From Dipylidium caninum (lineage: Eukaryota > Platyhelminthes > Cestoda > Cyclophyllidea > Dipylidiidae), in the NCBI GenBank assembly GCA_017562135.1, contig QEYB01001046.1, positions 372,001-436,000 on the forward strand: 64,000 bases of DNA, given 5' to 3'. The position numbers and the translations under genes were made by a program. Every line of letters begins with the position of its first letter. Position 1 is the first letter of the stretch. Under the pieces are notes generated by a model. That model was not told the DNA's origin. It searched no databases and saw only the letters and a program-made list of their open reading frames with translations. Positions 1 through 11,271 of the stretch are shown piece by piece.

Positions 1-380
1 GCCGCTCAAGACCCCTCCCAATGGGACAGACGAGTGTCTGCATTTTCAAGATGATGCTTATAAAATAAAGTGCCTTTTGTAGGCACTGCTCACGTTGGAA
101 CCCAAAGCATCGCAATGGAGATGGAGGTCTCGAAGGTCTAGGCCTCGCAAGGTTCACACGAAGTCTAGCTCTGACATTATGCCCAGAAGAATTCCTGTGG
201 AATATGCCAAAGTCGCAAAGAATCACGTGCATCGAAGCAGTGGAGTCCACTGGAGTTTAAGTGAGCTATGAGTGTTAAAGTACAGTGAAACAAAAGGACT
301 TAAATCAATCAAATTCTCAAATCAAAAGTGAAGAAAAGTGCAGCCTCGTTTTGAGCGTTAAGGAAAGAATGATGGATTGT

Positions 381-388
381 TATAAAGG
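381..388 (+). promoter_or_regulatory. candidate TATA box for the 425 exon
   Basis: TATAAAGG lies 36 bp before the first ATG of the signal-peptide exon at 425. A start site 25-30 bp downstream would leave a leader of roughly 10-20 nt and would exclude the upstream ATGs at about 400-407. A second TATAAAA at 59 is too far away to serve this ATG. The assignment rests on motif and spacing only. Confidence 0.35.
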
Positions 389-424
389 AGTGGACATTTC
401 ATGCTCATGTTAACTACTTAGGCG

Positions 425-562
425 ATGCGGTGGAGCCTGTGTCGGTGGTTGAGCTCTTCCTGGGCTGTGCTATTCGCACTTTGTACGTGCACGATGGGCT
501 TTCAGTCCTCGGATCCTCTACGTCTCGTCTCCTACGCGGTGACAACGCCGAGTTATTCTTTA
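425..562 (+). CDS. candidate first coding exon of a secreted or membrane protein (partial)
   Basis: This is an open stretch of exactly 46 codons. It starts at the first ATG after an in-frame TAG at 419 and ends at a consensus donor (TTA|GTGAGT, phase 0). The product has the shape of a signal peptide: basic start (MRWSLCRW), hydrophobic core (AVLFALCTC), then a polar tail beginning near FQSSDPL. A TATA box sits 36 bp upstream. I do not recognise the family. The next exon is uncertain; the open segment at 1,382 is phase-compatible. It could also be a chance frame, but the TATA, ATG, leader peptide and donor in this order make a first exon plausible. Confidence 0.4.
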
Positions 563-1381
563 GTGAGTCCACTCACCACAAGGTGAGGGGCGATCTCGAA
601 CGCTGAATAACACCTCGGTCCGGCACGTCTTCACCATCTGGCTGTGCATGGTAATTAGATTCTTAATGGTTTTTTGGAAGTCGCTGGAGAGTGCGTTGAC
701 AAGAATAGGTTGGAGGAGTCGGTATAGGGTAAATTCAGGATCTGTCTGCCTCTTAACCGCCCATTTGGCTACTTCGGGCTTTCGTTCACTCGTATTTCTT
801 GGTTAATTTAACCAAAACAGGCTGATTCTTCTCCCCCGCCCAAATCGCATAAATTTGATGGCCGGACAATGAAATTTGAATCCTTCTTTATTTTTGTTTG
901 ACCAGTTTACTTCTTTCACTAACCCACACAGTCCTCACATCAACTCTTTCCGGGGGGTAGTCAGGAAAACTTATTTGATGTTGGCTAAAGAGGGCTGCCA
1001 TTCTCGTCGCTGAGGTCTTCATCCCCTCTCAAAGACGTCCGGGGTAGGAATGGCGCTTTCGACCAGCTCGCCTTGCCTAGACGTCGGTGGCACTGTCAAG
1101 ATAATGTCTATTTTCGGTTGACAGAATGCTTTGATTAACCCACGGAGCGGCCACAACAATTCTCCCCTGCCTCGGGGCTCCGTTTCCATCCTCCACTTCT
1201 CGAAGATGCTGAACCATTGGAAGGGGGGTGAGGTCACTCTCCAAGACAGTGCGTTAACGAGAAGTGGCTAAACCCGCCTTGAAGAGAGTCTTGTACGCTC
1301 GACAGGCCGGGGAAGAAATTTTGTGGTCCTTGTTAGCAAAAGACCAAAAGTAAACTTTTTCCAAGCACAACGATTCACCAG

Positions 1382-1675
1382 GTGTGTACTATTGATATCC
1401 TTCTATCGCCGAAATTAAGGTGCTGCGATGCATTCTTCACGATTGTGGAGTATAAACAGTTGTGTCGAAATGGGAACTCTTATGGTTCTTTATCGTTTCA
1501 TTTTAGTTCAAATCACTTGCAAATGTCAGGTGCAATTCGAGTCAACACAACCAACACGGTCGCAGACGGTGTCTTCAGCCGAACCAGCCGTTGTGAGCTT
1601 GACCAGACTTGTCAAGGCTTAAAGGGAGGCTCGAAGGATTCGAAAACAGAGAAAACTTCCTCTTTCGCCAACTAG
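1382..1675 (+). CDS. possible downstream exon of the 425 gene (uncertain)
   Basis: An open frame of 97 codons follows a CCAG acceptor and is in phase 0, the phase left by the exon ending at 562; it ends at a TAG. It contains several cysteines (RCC, QLC, SRC, QTC) and a Ser/Thr/Asn-rich middle. The polypyrimidine tract before the acceptor is weak and no domain is recognisable. A different frame of the same DNA (ATG at 1,470) gives another hydrophobic leader-like start, so the reading is ambiguous. If joined to the 425 exon the product would be a 143-aa secreted protein. Confidence 0.15.
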   Translation: MCTIDILLSPKLRCCDAFFTIVEYKQLCRNGNSYGSLSFHFSSNHLQMSGAIRVNTTNTVADGVFSRTSRCELDQTCQGLKGGSKDSKTEKTSSFAN

Positions 1676-3006
1676 ACAACAAAAAGGAGAAGTTTCTGCA
1701 GAATTTGGGCTTAAACGGAGCTTGCGGTCGGTCGACTAGTTAGGTCCACTTCTGTGCCTCAACCGCTGATGTAGCGGGCTGAGAGGTTGACTTTCGCATC
1801 TTAAAATTCACTAGGAGAAATTGTTGATATGCACACTGTCCTCCTGGTGAAACAGCAACTGATCCGCAGGAACAACTCCAGGAATTTAGTACTGTGCTCC
1901 CCACCAAAATCACACAGATCTTCCTCAGGAACATCAGGTGGTGGCACCTCGTTGTCCAGACGTCGAGCGAATTACTTGCAGCTGCCAAGCTTCAGAAGTG
2001 AAACCGACGTGGAAGAGATTAAAAGCGTAGTCCACGAAGGCAAGCGGTGACATAAACCGATGGAGTTTCGAGCAGGAATGAAGTCGTAATGATACGAACA
2101 CGAATGGGACAAGTGGGAAAGGTTTGAAGGGGGGTTAAATGAGGGTCGTGTACACAATGCTTGCATCTCCCCATCCACGGCGGGAAAACCAAAAATTGCC
2201 AGCCGCTGTGACGCACAAGTGAGTGAGGCACCAAACAGCACCGCCACCCCTTCAGGATGGGAACTTTTCTCGCAGTGAAGGGAAAGGGGACTCACTGCGC
2301 GCGAAGTGCTCGCTGCTTCAACCACCAATCTCCACCGTCGGCACCACCGCCATGGCGTTTATGCCATAAAACGCTCCAAAACGAGGGAGGAAGAGATAAA
2401 ATCGGTCTCTCTGCTTTTCATATGAGCGTATATTTCGACCGAGTTTTGTAGTGAATGTCCACAGGCCAGGAGAGGCGCAATGAGGCCACCTGCACTACTT
2501 GCGGTGCGGAGGGCTTTATGCTGCTCGCCTTGTTCACACAACCTGCTATGAGTAACTCTCGAACTCGCCTACGAGGAGGTAGCTTTATGAATTCGTCTTC
2601 ACTGGACATAATAATTATTATAGGCCATATGTCCCACTACTTCATTAATAATTCCCAGACTGCCTTGTGAATTATTTTACGGTTACGATAAAACGGACTC
2701 ACCGAGCAGGAAGGCCAAATTGCGGTGATTTAACATAAAATCGTTTATCAGGAAGAGACAGCAATAAATTTGGAAGGTGGTGGTTATTAGAAGTCGGCAT
2801 TTTCATCTCCCCCAACGAGGGACACGAGACTACCATCACCTCAGCCTGCTTCTGCTCTACTGTTTTAAGGAGACAGCCAACCATCCGAACATCCTCGTTC
2901 CGATGCCTTACTCAGTCTCCAGCTTAACTACTCCACATTCCCCTATTCGGCGAGTTAGGAAGACGGAGAGTGGAGGTTCTCGGATGGAAGATGCTAAGGC
3001 TGAGAT
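1676..3006. other. unassigned sequence
   Basis: Only short overlapping frames on both strands, none with a recognisable domain. A donor-like GTGAGT on the minus strand at about 2,697 follows a short open frame (2,699-2,884), but no partner exon was found. Confidence 0.5.
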
Positions 3007-3139
3007 TTGGATGAGGTCGAAATGGAGGAGGTGTTTGAGGCCACGAGGAGAGAGCGTCTCTCACCCAACACACCCCCCCCTTTCCCCCATTTTATTCCCC
3101 CCTCTTCGTTCCATTCAACTCGACTTCATCTGACAGAAG

Positions 3140-3560
3140 CCAAACCTCTCGTGGCCGAGAAGGTGTCGTGTAACAGCACCATCGTGGATGATGGAGACGG
3201 TGGTAGAACTTTGGTGTGACGACGGCTTGCCTCCATCAGCCGACTCGGCTTGAATGTCAGCAGTTTTGTCAAGTGTTCTGTTAAATGTTAAGGCAGAAAG
3301 TCAGTAGCGCAGTAGGGTGAGAAGTGAGGAAATGGGGAAAGTCCCACCACTTTCCTCCCACCATCCAGTGCGTAGCGAGAGGAATTCCTCACGTAGAGTT
3401 GTGTGGGGTGTGGTGCGAAGGATGTCAAAGAGAAAAATGTGTTTAGTCGTAGTAGGATCATGGCGAATGGCGCAATGTGTATTCGTAATCAGAGAACCAA
3501 ACCTCTCGTGGCTGAGAACGCGTGTGTGTATGGCAACACCATCGGTGGTGGAGACGTGTA
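3140..3560 (+). repeat. two diverged direct copies of a ~70-bp block
   Basis: The 16-mer CCAAACCTCTCGTGGC occurs at 3,140-3,155 and again at 3,497-3,512, an offset of 357 bp. Both copies continue with GAGAA, an ACACCATCG-like segment and a GGTGGAGACG-like segment, so the similarity extends about 70 bp with substitutions and small indels. It looks like an old local duplication and not a known element; no terminal repeats were seen. Confidence 0.6.
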
Positions 3561-3724
3561 GGGAAGGAGAGCAGAGATGCGGACGGGACGATGTGGAAGA
3601 CCTAAGTTTGTGCTTGCACATCCGTCACCAAATGGAGATGTGTCGCAGAAGTCGTCGTCGCTTTCCCCTTCTCTACTGCTTTACTGTCAGCTTCTGTGGT
3701 GAAGGACTCCTCGACTTGACTTGA

Positions 3725-4474
3725 CACTTTACAGTGGGTAGAGTGGGTGGGGGGGGAAGATGAAGCGGCGCACCACTTTGATGATCTCTGATAGTATTTA
3801 TAACTTTGCTTTACCTCAGTAGAAACATTACCATGTTTACTTCATTTTCGAATAAAGTCGCAGTTTTCGTGGTACCGAAGGCCAAAACACCAAAACCTCA
3901 AATAATTTTTCTATATTGTGGGGGAGGGGCAAGGAGTTAAATGTAGTTGTTTTTTGGCTTCTGATAGTCATTTAGATCCTAGGCCTACAATCTACTGTTT
4001 ACAAAACTGTGCACATACGTAAAAATAAGCTACGTCGCAGGTCATGACCACTCCCTCATTCACTACTAAATCCTTAGAGTGTTCCTTCTTCATCTAGTTT
4101 TTTTGCTTGACTGTGGACTCCTGACTATTTGTCACTCATTTGGACTACAGCTTCGTCACCGAAATGATTCTCATATCCGTTCTGAAGTCCGGACAAATTA
4201 ACTTGTTGCGTGTTCCAGAGGCCAAATTTCACTACATCTACTAATATTCTCATTAAGTAGCGTGTTTATTTAATAATGTAAGCGACATTATCAGATTCGG
4301 AGGTTATCATCTTTGCCATAATCTGAGTAATTTTTTGAATGACCTTACTCACGCAATATTCTATGACGGAGTGGATGAAGACTTCACTGCCCCAAAACAG
4401 TAAATCTCCATTCCATGACCACGCACGTTGCCACATGCTTTCTTCCACTGGAGAATTTATTCACCTGCGTTGCC
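3725..4474. other. AT-rich unassigned sequence
   Basis: No coding signal. Many stops in all frames and no repeats longer than homopolymer runs. Confidence 0.5.
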
Positions 4475-4882
4475 CTATTCCGTCCTGTGCACCAACTCTA
4501 ATACTCGCCATTGCAAGCACAACCTTGTAATAAAATGTACAAACCTCAAGTTAACCTTATCCACCTGACTTTGTTTACTCCAACTGTTTTTAAATCGTTC
4601 CCCGCTAATGACACAACAATCTGATTGACGTCGGTATGCGCCAATTGGACTGTGAATGTCACCCCTTCTCTGTCGGTCTGACACCGCATCCAACGTGTGT
4701 CGGCCTTTTATCCACACCTGGAGTCCCGGCATGTCGAAGACATCTACCCCAGCCCAGTCTGAAAGTGCCGCCTCAAGAGTGTAGATGACACAACCGTTCA
4801 CACGTAGTGGGCAGTCACATATGAAATGGCCTGTCTCACCAGTCACTGGTCTGAATGATACCGCAAAGATCAGCGCCACCAT
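4475..4882 (-). CDS. hypothetical open frame, 135 codons
   Basis: This is one of the longer minus-strand frames outside the known genes. Its first 100 or so residues have a balanced, protein-like composition with paired aromatics and cysteines (for example FICDCP, SDWAGVDVFD, SDCCVI). A weak donor (AAG|GTTAAC) near 4,555 could end a coding exon before the poorer C-terminal part. There is no recognised domain, no clear promoter and no partner exon. It may be chance. Confidence 0.2.
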   Translation of the reverse strand: MVALIFAVSFRPVTGETGHFICDCPLRVNGCVIYTLEAALSDWAGVDVFDMPGLQVWIKGRHTLDAVSDRQRRGDIHSPIGAYRRQSDCCVISGERFKNSWSKQSQVDKVNLRFVHFITRLCLQWRVLELVHRTE

Positions 4883-7463
4883 TTATAAATGCTTATGAGG
4901 CGTAAAGTCTTGGGCAAGTAGAATGCCGTTTTGAGGTCAGTTTGAGTGAGAAGAGCGAAATGTCTACTTTCCCACCGTTCATAATACGTCTGCACATGCG
5001 TCAATCGTTGGGGTGTAAAAAATCTCTACTAACCGTCATTAATGTAATAGGTGTAAATCATTCTTCACAAGTTAGATCATACGTCGCTGTGGTGGTGGGA
5101 GGTTTCATTTTCCCCCACAAGCCACATGAATAAAACAACATCCGAAGGTAGGACAGGCCGAGCAACGTGACACAAACATTCCTCCCTTCTGGGGACTCTT
5201 ACAATTCAACGATTGAGGTTTTCTGGCATTCTTTCAAAATCGCCTTCTTCGGTATTTATTCCTTATTCTTATCTCATGACTGACTAAGGAACTCTCCTGT
5301 CGAAATGCAGTAGGTTAAAAGAAAATTATGTGAAAATTTGTCAAGTTTAATCAGCATTTGGTCGTAGGGCTTCAACACTCCATCTTTCACTAACGGATCC
5401 ACCGCCTCCTCGTAGGTTTGAATTGACGGGGGAGAATAGTCCGTGGGAATGTGTCCCTGAGCGGTCTCTTTGCAAGGTTCCTGCAAGTGCACTGTTTGAC
5501 GACGGCTTCAGCAATTACTGGATGATTTCATGTTAGCTTTCCACCCTCCACTCAGTGCAAACAGATGTGGCGGTCTAATTCCTTGGCTGATAAGTAGGCG
5601 CATGCGGTCAGATAAGGAGGTTATGACAATAACAAATAACAAATTAGGGGCCTCGCGACCTCACTTTTATTTCATTTGTCTTCGCCCCCTTTTCTGATCC
5701 TCTCCACTATGCGAAAGGCGGTCGCGAGTTTCTGGGGCCTCTGCAATCTCAAAATATTCCTTTGATAAAAGTTATGCATTCAGCCAGGCGTATTTTATAA
5801 GAAGGCAAGATTTGAGGCATCAGACGGTGAACTCACGCAACTCCGAGCTTTATGCACGAGTTGAAGCGGCAAAAAAAAATACGAGATCTGGGCTACCGTC
5901 CCCCTGCCACCTAAAAAAGTCCCAGGGAGAGAAGACAACGCCGCATTCACCGAGGAGGACAACACGGATGTCATGGCGGCATCGCTTCTTCTATTTCCGT
6001 TTCCCCTTTTTACCATTGGCAAAGTTTATTAATTCGAGGAGTAAACAAATAAACACCAGTGCCTCGTAAACAGAAGCCACTGCATATCAAATATACTTCT
6101 CTTTGGCTCAGGGAAACATTTGTAAAACTCAAAGCATTGTAAAATCTTAAAAGGATGTAGAAGATTATTTTTCGTTCCACGTGCGAACATCTGCCTCGTT
6201 ACTCTCGGCTCATAAACACGCCATGAGAAGAAATCATTTTTCCTAACAAGTGCAACCTTCAAAGTGAGGAACTGGGAGCTCTGAATCTCCTCAGACTGTT
6301 AGAGCGGTCAAATTAAACGTTGCGTCCAGCTTGAGTCGGCATATCACCGCTGGGGAGGAGAAGGGGCTTTAAAATATTCCAGTTTCCCGAATTTCGCCTC
6401 CACCATTTACGCCTTTCCCCCCCCCCACCGGTAAAAGCGACTGTTCTTGACTAAATGCTTAGAATAATTCTGTTTAATCTCGTCATTCCAGTGGCTTTTG
6501 CCCTACCTGTGCACCGCCCGCGAGTCCGATGGGGACTTTGGTGAGGATTTAGACAGTGCGGATTTAGCGGTGCCCACAGAACGAGGAGTGTCGTTGTGAG
6601 CGCGTACACTAAAGAGTGGGACTCGAATAGCTCTGAGAGGGTGTTGAACAGACTGGAAGCATCCTTCTAGTCAAAGTAATGGCTAAAAGTGAAACCCACG
6701 TCTGACGGTTGCGACTTTTACTTCGAGCGGCTAGCAGAAGCACTCTGAGCTGATGGAACTGGGAAATTCTCCCACCCAAGTCGTCGTTACATCACTCGCC
6801 TTCCTCTCTACTTCCCAGTGGCCTACTCAGACACTTCGAGGAGGCAAAACACACTCAAACACGTAAGAAAACAATCTTTCGTGTTCCACATTTCCTCCCC
6901 CTTAACATGCTTCCGCTGCCTACTTCGGTGCTTCTATTGCTGGCCACTTGGAAATGGCCACTGTCTGCTCCGATGAATGCAAGAGCGGAGAATGCACGAT
7001 GAACTTTCAATGTAAACAATGTTCCTCAAGCCACGGAAATTTCCAGCGCGAGCGCTCATTTGGCGATATTTCGACTCTTTCGTCTCTCCTCATGTGGGAT
7101 TGGGTGAAGAAGGCGAAAAAAGAATAGGTTTGGTTGAGTTAAACACATTCCCATAAGGTTTTTTGGTGATAAGAATGGTGCTCTGATCGCAGTTGTAGAA
7201 AAAACCCCAATTCGTCCGCGGTGTGGAGGATGGCGAGTTGTATAGTAGGTCTGAGGCTCGGCCTCCCGATTGTAAAGTCTACCGAAAAGTTCTGTCTGTT
7301 GTCATGACAATAACCTCCATGACGTAGCAGGTATTTATTTGGCGCATGTTCGCCTTTCTATATTTATCCCCTAATGTAAACATGCTGACGTGGCAAATTA
7401 ACCAAAACAAAGTCGAATCCCGTTAGTTTTAAGTGTGAGGCGTCGGTGTACTCACGGCTACTG
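4883..7463. other. unassigned intergenic sequence
   Basis: No gene recognised; short frames only, and C-rich and AT-rich patches. The 5' part of the mariner element presumably lies in the last ~200 bp, but I could not see terminal inverted repeats. Confidence 0.5.
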
Positions 7464-8399
7464 ATGAAGTTCTTTTATGTCACTGTATTTCATGCGAGCT
7501 TCAAGGAGGAAGAAATGCTATAAATGCATAGAGAAAATCACCGAGAGTGTTTAGTGAAGATGCAAGTTCTGACGCGACATGCAGAAGAGGATGGTTTGAA
7601 AAATTGGAACAGGTGATTTCGACGTTTCTGATGAGCCACGGTCTGGACAACAGTCTTTTGCTCGACGACGATGTTGTCAAGACGATGTCGAAGGAAGATC
7701 CTTTTCGGGCAACATCGGCAATCGCGGGAAAGGCTTGCTTCAGCTCAACAGGCCATTTCGACCATATTCGGAGGACAGGAGTGGCGCGAAGTCGTCCGAT
7801 GGGTGCCACGCAAACTGAGCTGAGAAGAATTCGGACGACCGAGTGGTGCACGCAGCTGCACAGAACAAAATCGAGCCCTTCTCCAACCGGATGATGGGAT
7901 GATGATAACTGAAGATGAAAGGTGGATTACCTACAGGAGAAATCGCAAGGAAACTTGACCCTTCCACCGCTAAAGTAAATTCCACTCTGAATAAGAGAAA
8001 GTTGCGGTGTGTAGGGTGGAAAATTCGAGGACGAACGCAGTACAGCTCTGAATACCGAGCGGAAAGCCTCGACTCGGAGAAGGGTTGTCAGCAGTCCAAG
8101 AAAGTGGCCGGCGATGTTCGACTGGAAGGACAACTGCGTCGTGACAATGAAAAGCCACCAGCTGCTTTGGGACCCGTCAAAAATGGGAGAAGCAGGCGGG
8201 GAAATTCCGTAGCCTCAACCACATTCCGTGGAGTCAGCATCCTCCTATTCTCCCTTGCTTTTGTCCTTACAACCCTTTTAGAATGGTCAAAATCTCGAAA
8301 AGGAAGATAATATCAAACAAGCACTGGTTAAATTTTTTGCACGTCAATCAAGCTGGCCAGAAGTAATTAATAACAAGGGTCATTATGTCATTAACGTTG
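7464..8399 (+). pseudogene. mariner-family transposase relic, frameshifted and internally deleted
   Basis: Pieces of a mariner (Mos1-type) DDD transposase occur in the correct order on one strand but in different frames. In order they are: an ATG with a short N-terminal piece (7,464); the TCRR-WFEK segment and a GDFDVSDEPRSG linker (about 7,575-7,660, the linker in a shifted frame); a DDDVVKTM-KEDPFRATS helix-turn-helix part and HIRRTGVARS (7,660-7,800); TEDERWITY around the first catalytic Asp (codon 7,914); LRCVGWKIRG (about 8,000-8,030); RDNEKPP around the second Asp (codon 8,143); HPPILP, corresponding to the usual HPPYSPDLAPSD, with the third Asp replaced by Asn (codon 8,271); and a C-terminal W-EVINNKGHY end (8,354-8,390). 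At least three frameshifts, a shortened D1-D2 spacing and a missing stretch of about 50 codons near the end make it non-functional. The 7,547-7,894 and 7,915-8,310 open frames are fragments of it. Terminal inverted repeats were not found. Confidence 0.85.
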
Positions 8400-10456
8400 A
8401 GAAAAGACAGTATTTATTTTCCGAAAACGAACACAACCTCCCCGTAGGCTTGTCATTTTCCCGTTTATCTTTCCCAATTACGTACTCATGTTTAGAGGTG
8501 GTGTTATGACATCTCTGCTGGCATTTACCGTCCCCGTCTGCTCCGTCCTCCCGACTCCACTTTCTCCCCACGCTGCCGTTGTCTCCCCTTCAGCAAAAGC
8601 GATTTTGAGTGGCTGCAAGCGCCACTTGTTGAATCTCTTTGAAAAAGTTCTCTGCGCTGTCTGCGAGTTAAAATTCCCCTGTAATGAGTTTAACAGCCAT
8701 GGAATGCATAAAACACACCTATACAGGTTGACAACCTGTCCACATGAGACAGACCACCTTCCTCTAGTTGTGGAGATGGTGATGAGGCCACCAAAGGCTA
8801 ACTGAGACGGATTGAAGGCGTTGTAAACACGTCAAATGTTTACTGACTCATTTCCAAGTCACACACCACCAACTCTGTGCCGCCCCCGTTCCCTCCCCCC
8901 ATCAGGGCCCCTTAACCCTGTCAACCTCGCCACCGCTACCGCATCGGAGTGGCCGCGCATGACACGAAGCATTCCAAATACACCCACGTGATATGGAGGA
9001 TGTTTGCAACTGGCAAGTGCTTATTTTCAGTCCAAATTGTATACTCTACGCTTCCAAATAAGTCTGTACCGTGAGCGAACTGCCACTTTGTCGGGTGTGA
9101 AGTGGCCGGGCTAAGGGGATAATCGTCGGAGTGCGGAGACCAGCCACGATTTTATTTTGAGAGGCTGGGCTACGGAGCTTAAATTAGACAACCTACACAA
9201 CCTTTGAGTATATCCCAAGGCAAACAGGCGACATTGAATGGCGTTTCCCGTTCTCATTGCTCTCACACCCATCAGGATACGCGTATGGCCTTCATTGAGA
9301 TGCCTCAATCCTCCAGCGTTGTCACTGCTCTATTCCTAAATGTTTTGCATTCCAACACTCACACTTTCCTTGGCTTATGCCAATGCGTCGACGACGATGG
9401 CTACCCGATGACGGAGGAATTTGGACCACACCTTCTCTCTGTGTGGCATTTCTCATCCCCCCTCCCCGCTCGTGGGTGTCTTGTCTATGGACTTTCGTAA
9501 GTTAGCTGTTTATTCAGCAACTCCGGTAATTTAGCATCTAATTAAATCGGGAACACTCGAGTCTAGTGCATAAATTTGCATAAATGGTTGGGAGATTCGA
9601 TTAGTCGAAAGGTGCTACTTTGCTGGGTGAGTAGACTCACGATGACGTGGTAAGGCCGCTCATATCGCCAGTCGCGCCATTACGTTCATCCCTCGTCGTC
9701 CCCTTTCAGCATGCTGGTCAAGGTGTGCATGAAGAACCGTGACGTTGGCGAAGAGGAGGACTAACAAGTAACAAGCCCCGTGTCTTGAAAGAAGGGACTA
9801 CTTCCGAATGTCAGGTGAATGACATTGCTGCGGTGTGGGATCGCGGTGGCCGACTAGTATGCAGTTGTATATCGCCTCAGCCCAACAGATTTTATCATCT
9901 CTGAGTAGGAAGGACATTACTCGCGCTAGGAACAATGCCGAGGTGCGTACGTGAATGATGCCTCAGTTCGGAGCATCGTTGGCAAAAGGGCACCTGCTCT
10001 AATGTACATTTCTATGCGCGGTGCCAAACCACCTTGTAGTAGGCGCCTGAAATGACACGAGTGTAAATATGAGAGTCAGGCTATAGCCGTCGGTGTGATT
10101 CCATCCTCAACGACTGGAATGTCAGATTTAGCCAGCTTTCATTACGTCTAAGCGTAAACAGAGTAGACATTCTGGACACCGAGACGGCAAACCACGTTCA
10201 TTAGGGCGAGAAAAAGAAACCGCTGGGCGAATTCAACACCCACGTCAGATATTAAATTGGAGACATTTATGACATGGTGTGCCATTGTACCAACAGGTGA
10301 TTGGATCAGCTGGCTCAACGGTGATTGGGTGCCGAGGGTGCTGCGTGCTCATTCCTATTAAACTGCTATATGCGCCTAGTTTTAAACTGGTGTGACCTAT
10401 AATGTTTTATCATTTTAACGACCTTGACAACAGAATTTTTGTGTAAGTGACTATGA
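8400..10456. other. intergenic region upstream of the Kv channel gene
   Basis: No gene recognised. An open frame at 9,204-9,500 contains a CQCVDDDG string and ends at a GTAAGT, but lacks the rest of any cysteine domain. The promoter or 5' untranslated exons of the Kv gene probably lie in the last 1-2 kb; no clear TATA box was seen. Confidence 0.5.
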
Positions 10457-11271
10457 ATGGATTCTATTGATGGTAACCAGGCAAACACCTCCAACAGCTC
10501 CTCGGAGTCTACTGTTTCCACTTTGGCAGATGAAGTTGATTGTCCAGCGAGTTTACCCGCCGAGGAAGAAGTTGAGCAACCGGTCTGCAAACAAATACGA
10601 TTCTTGGCGAAAGATTGGGAGGAAAATCAGTCACAAAAAGGCAAAACTAAATTATCGCATCCTGAATGTAAAAATCCCGTTAATTTTCGATGGGGCAATC
10701 GAAAGTTGACCAGATTTTCCTGCTGTTCTGTTGCCTCTCCAAATGATCCTATTGAAGATCCGATTAGTTTGCTACATGCAGCCAAAAAGAGGCATTCTAA
10801 CACAACTCCACTTCGAAAGCGGGCAATTTTTGGCCCTCCCGACTTGCCGTCCAACTTCGTCTCCCTGGACCTATACGGCTACGAGGCCAAGTACACGGGA
10901 CCGCTGCTGAAGTTGAACATCAGCGGGACGACATTCACTGTTAAAGTGAGCACCCTACGTCGCGATCCGATTGTATTCGACAAGATATTGATGGACGCGG
11001 AGTACATTCCCGAAATGGATGAGTATTACTTTGAGAGAGATCCAGTCGTCTTCCGTTTTGTCCACGCTTACCTTCGACACCGAGAAATGCATTTACCACT
11101 GAATATATGTGGACCATTGCTGGAAAAGGAGTTGGAGGCGTGGGGACTACAAATGGGCTTCGATTTGCAGAGATGCTGTCTGGGCCCCGTAATGGAGAGC
11201 AAATCGAAGTTGGAAACCTTAAGGAAATTTGAGGAGGCCTTCTCTGAGTTTGATCATGAATTAAATCCTCG
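10457..11271 (+). CDS. Kv channel exon 1: N-terminus and T1 tetramerisation domain
   Basis: It encodes residues 1-271 plus two bases of codon 272. The T1 core runs from KLNISGTTF through FERDPVVFRFVHAYLR to ICGPLLEKELEAWG. The spacing from C218 to the CC pair is 21 residues, one more than the usual 20 in HX5CX20CC channels. The open frame runs only two codons past the donor before a stop, which fixes the exon end. Confidence 0.93.

Noticed and set aside
8488..8805. C-x2-C...H...H pattern resembling a C2H2 zinc finger
   Set aside because: Spacing between the Cys and His pairs does not fit and there is no second finger.
9204..9500. CQCVDDDG string resembling a thyroglobulin type-1 motif
   Set aside because: The other cysteines and the preceding part of the domain are absent.
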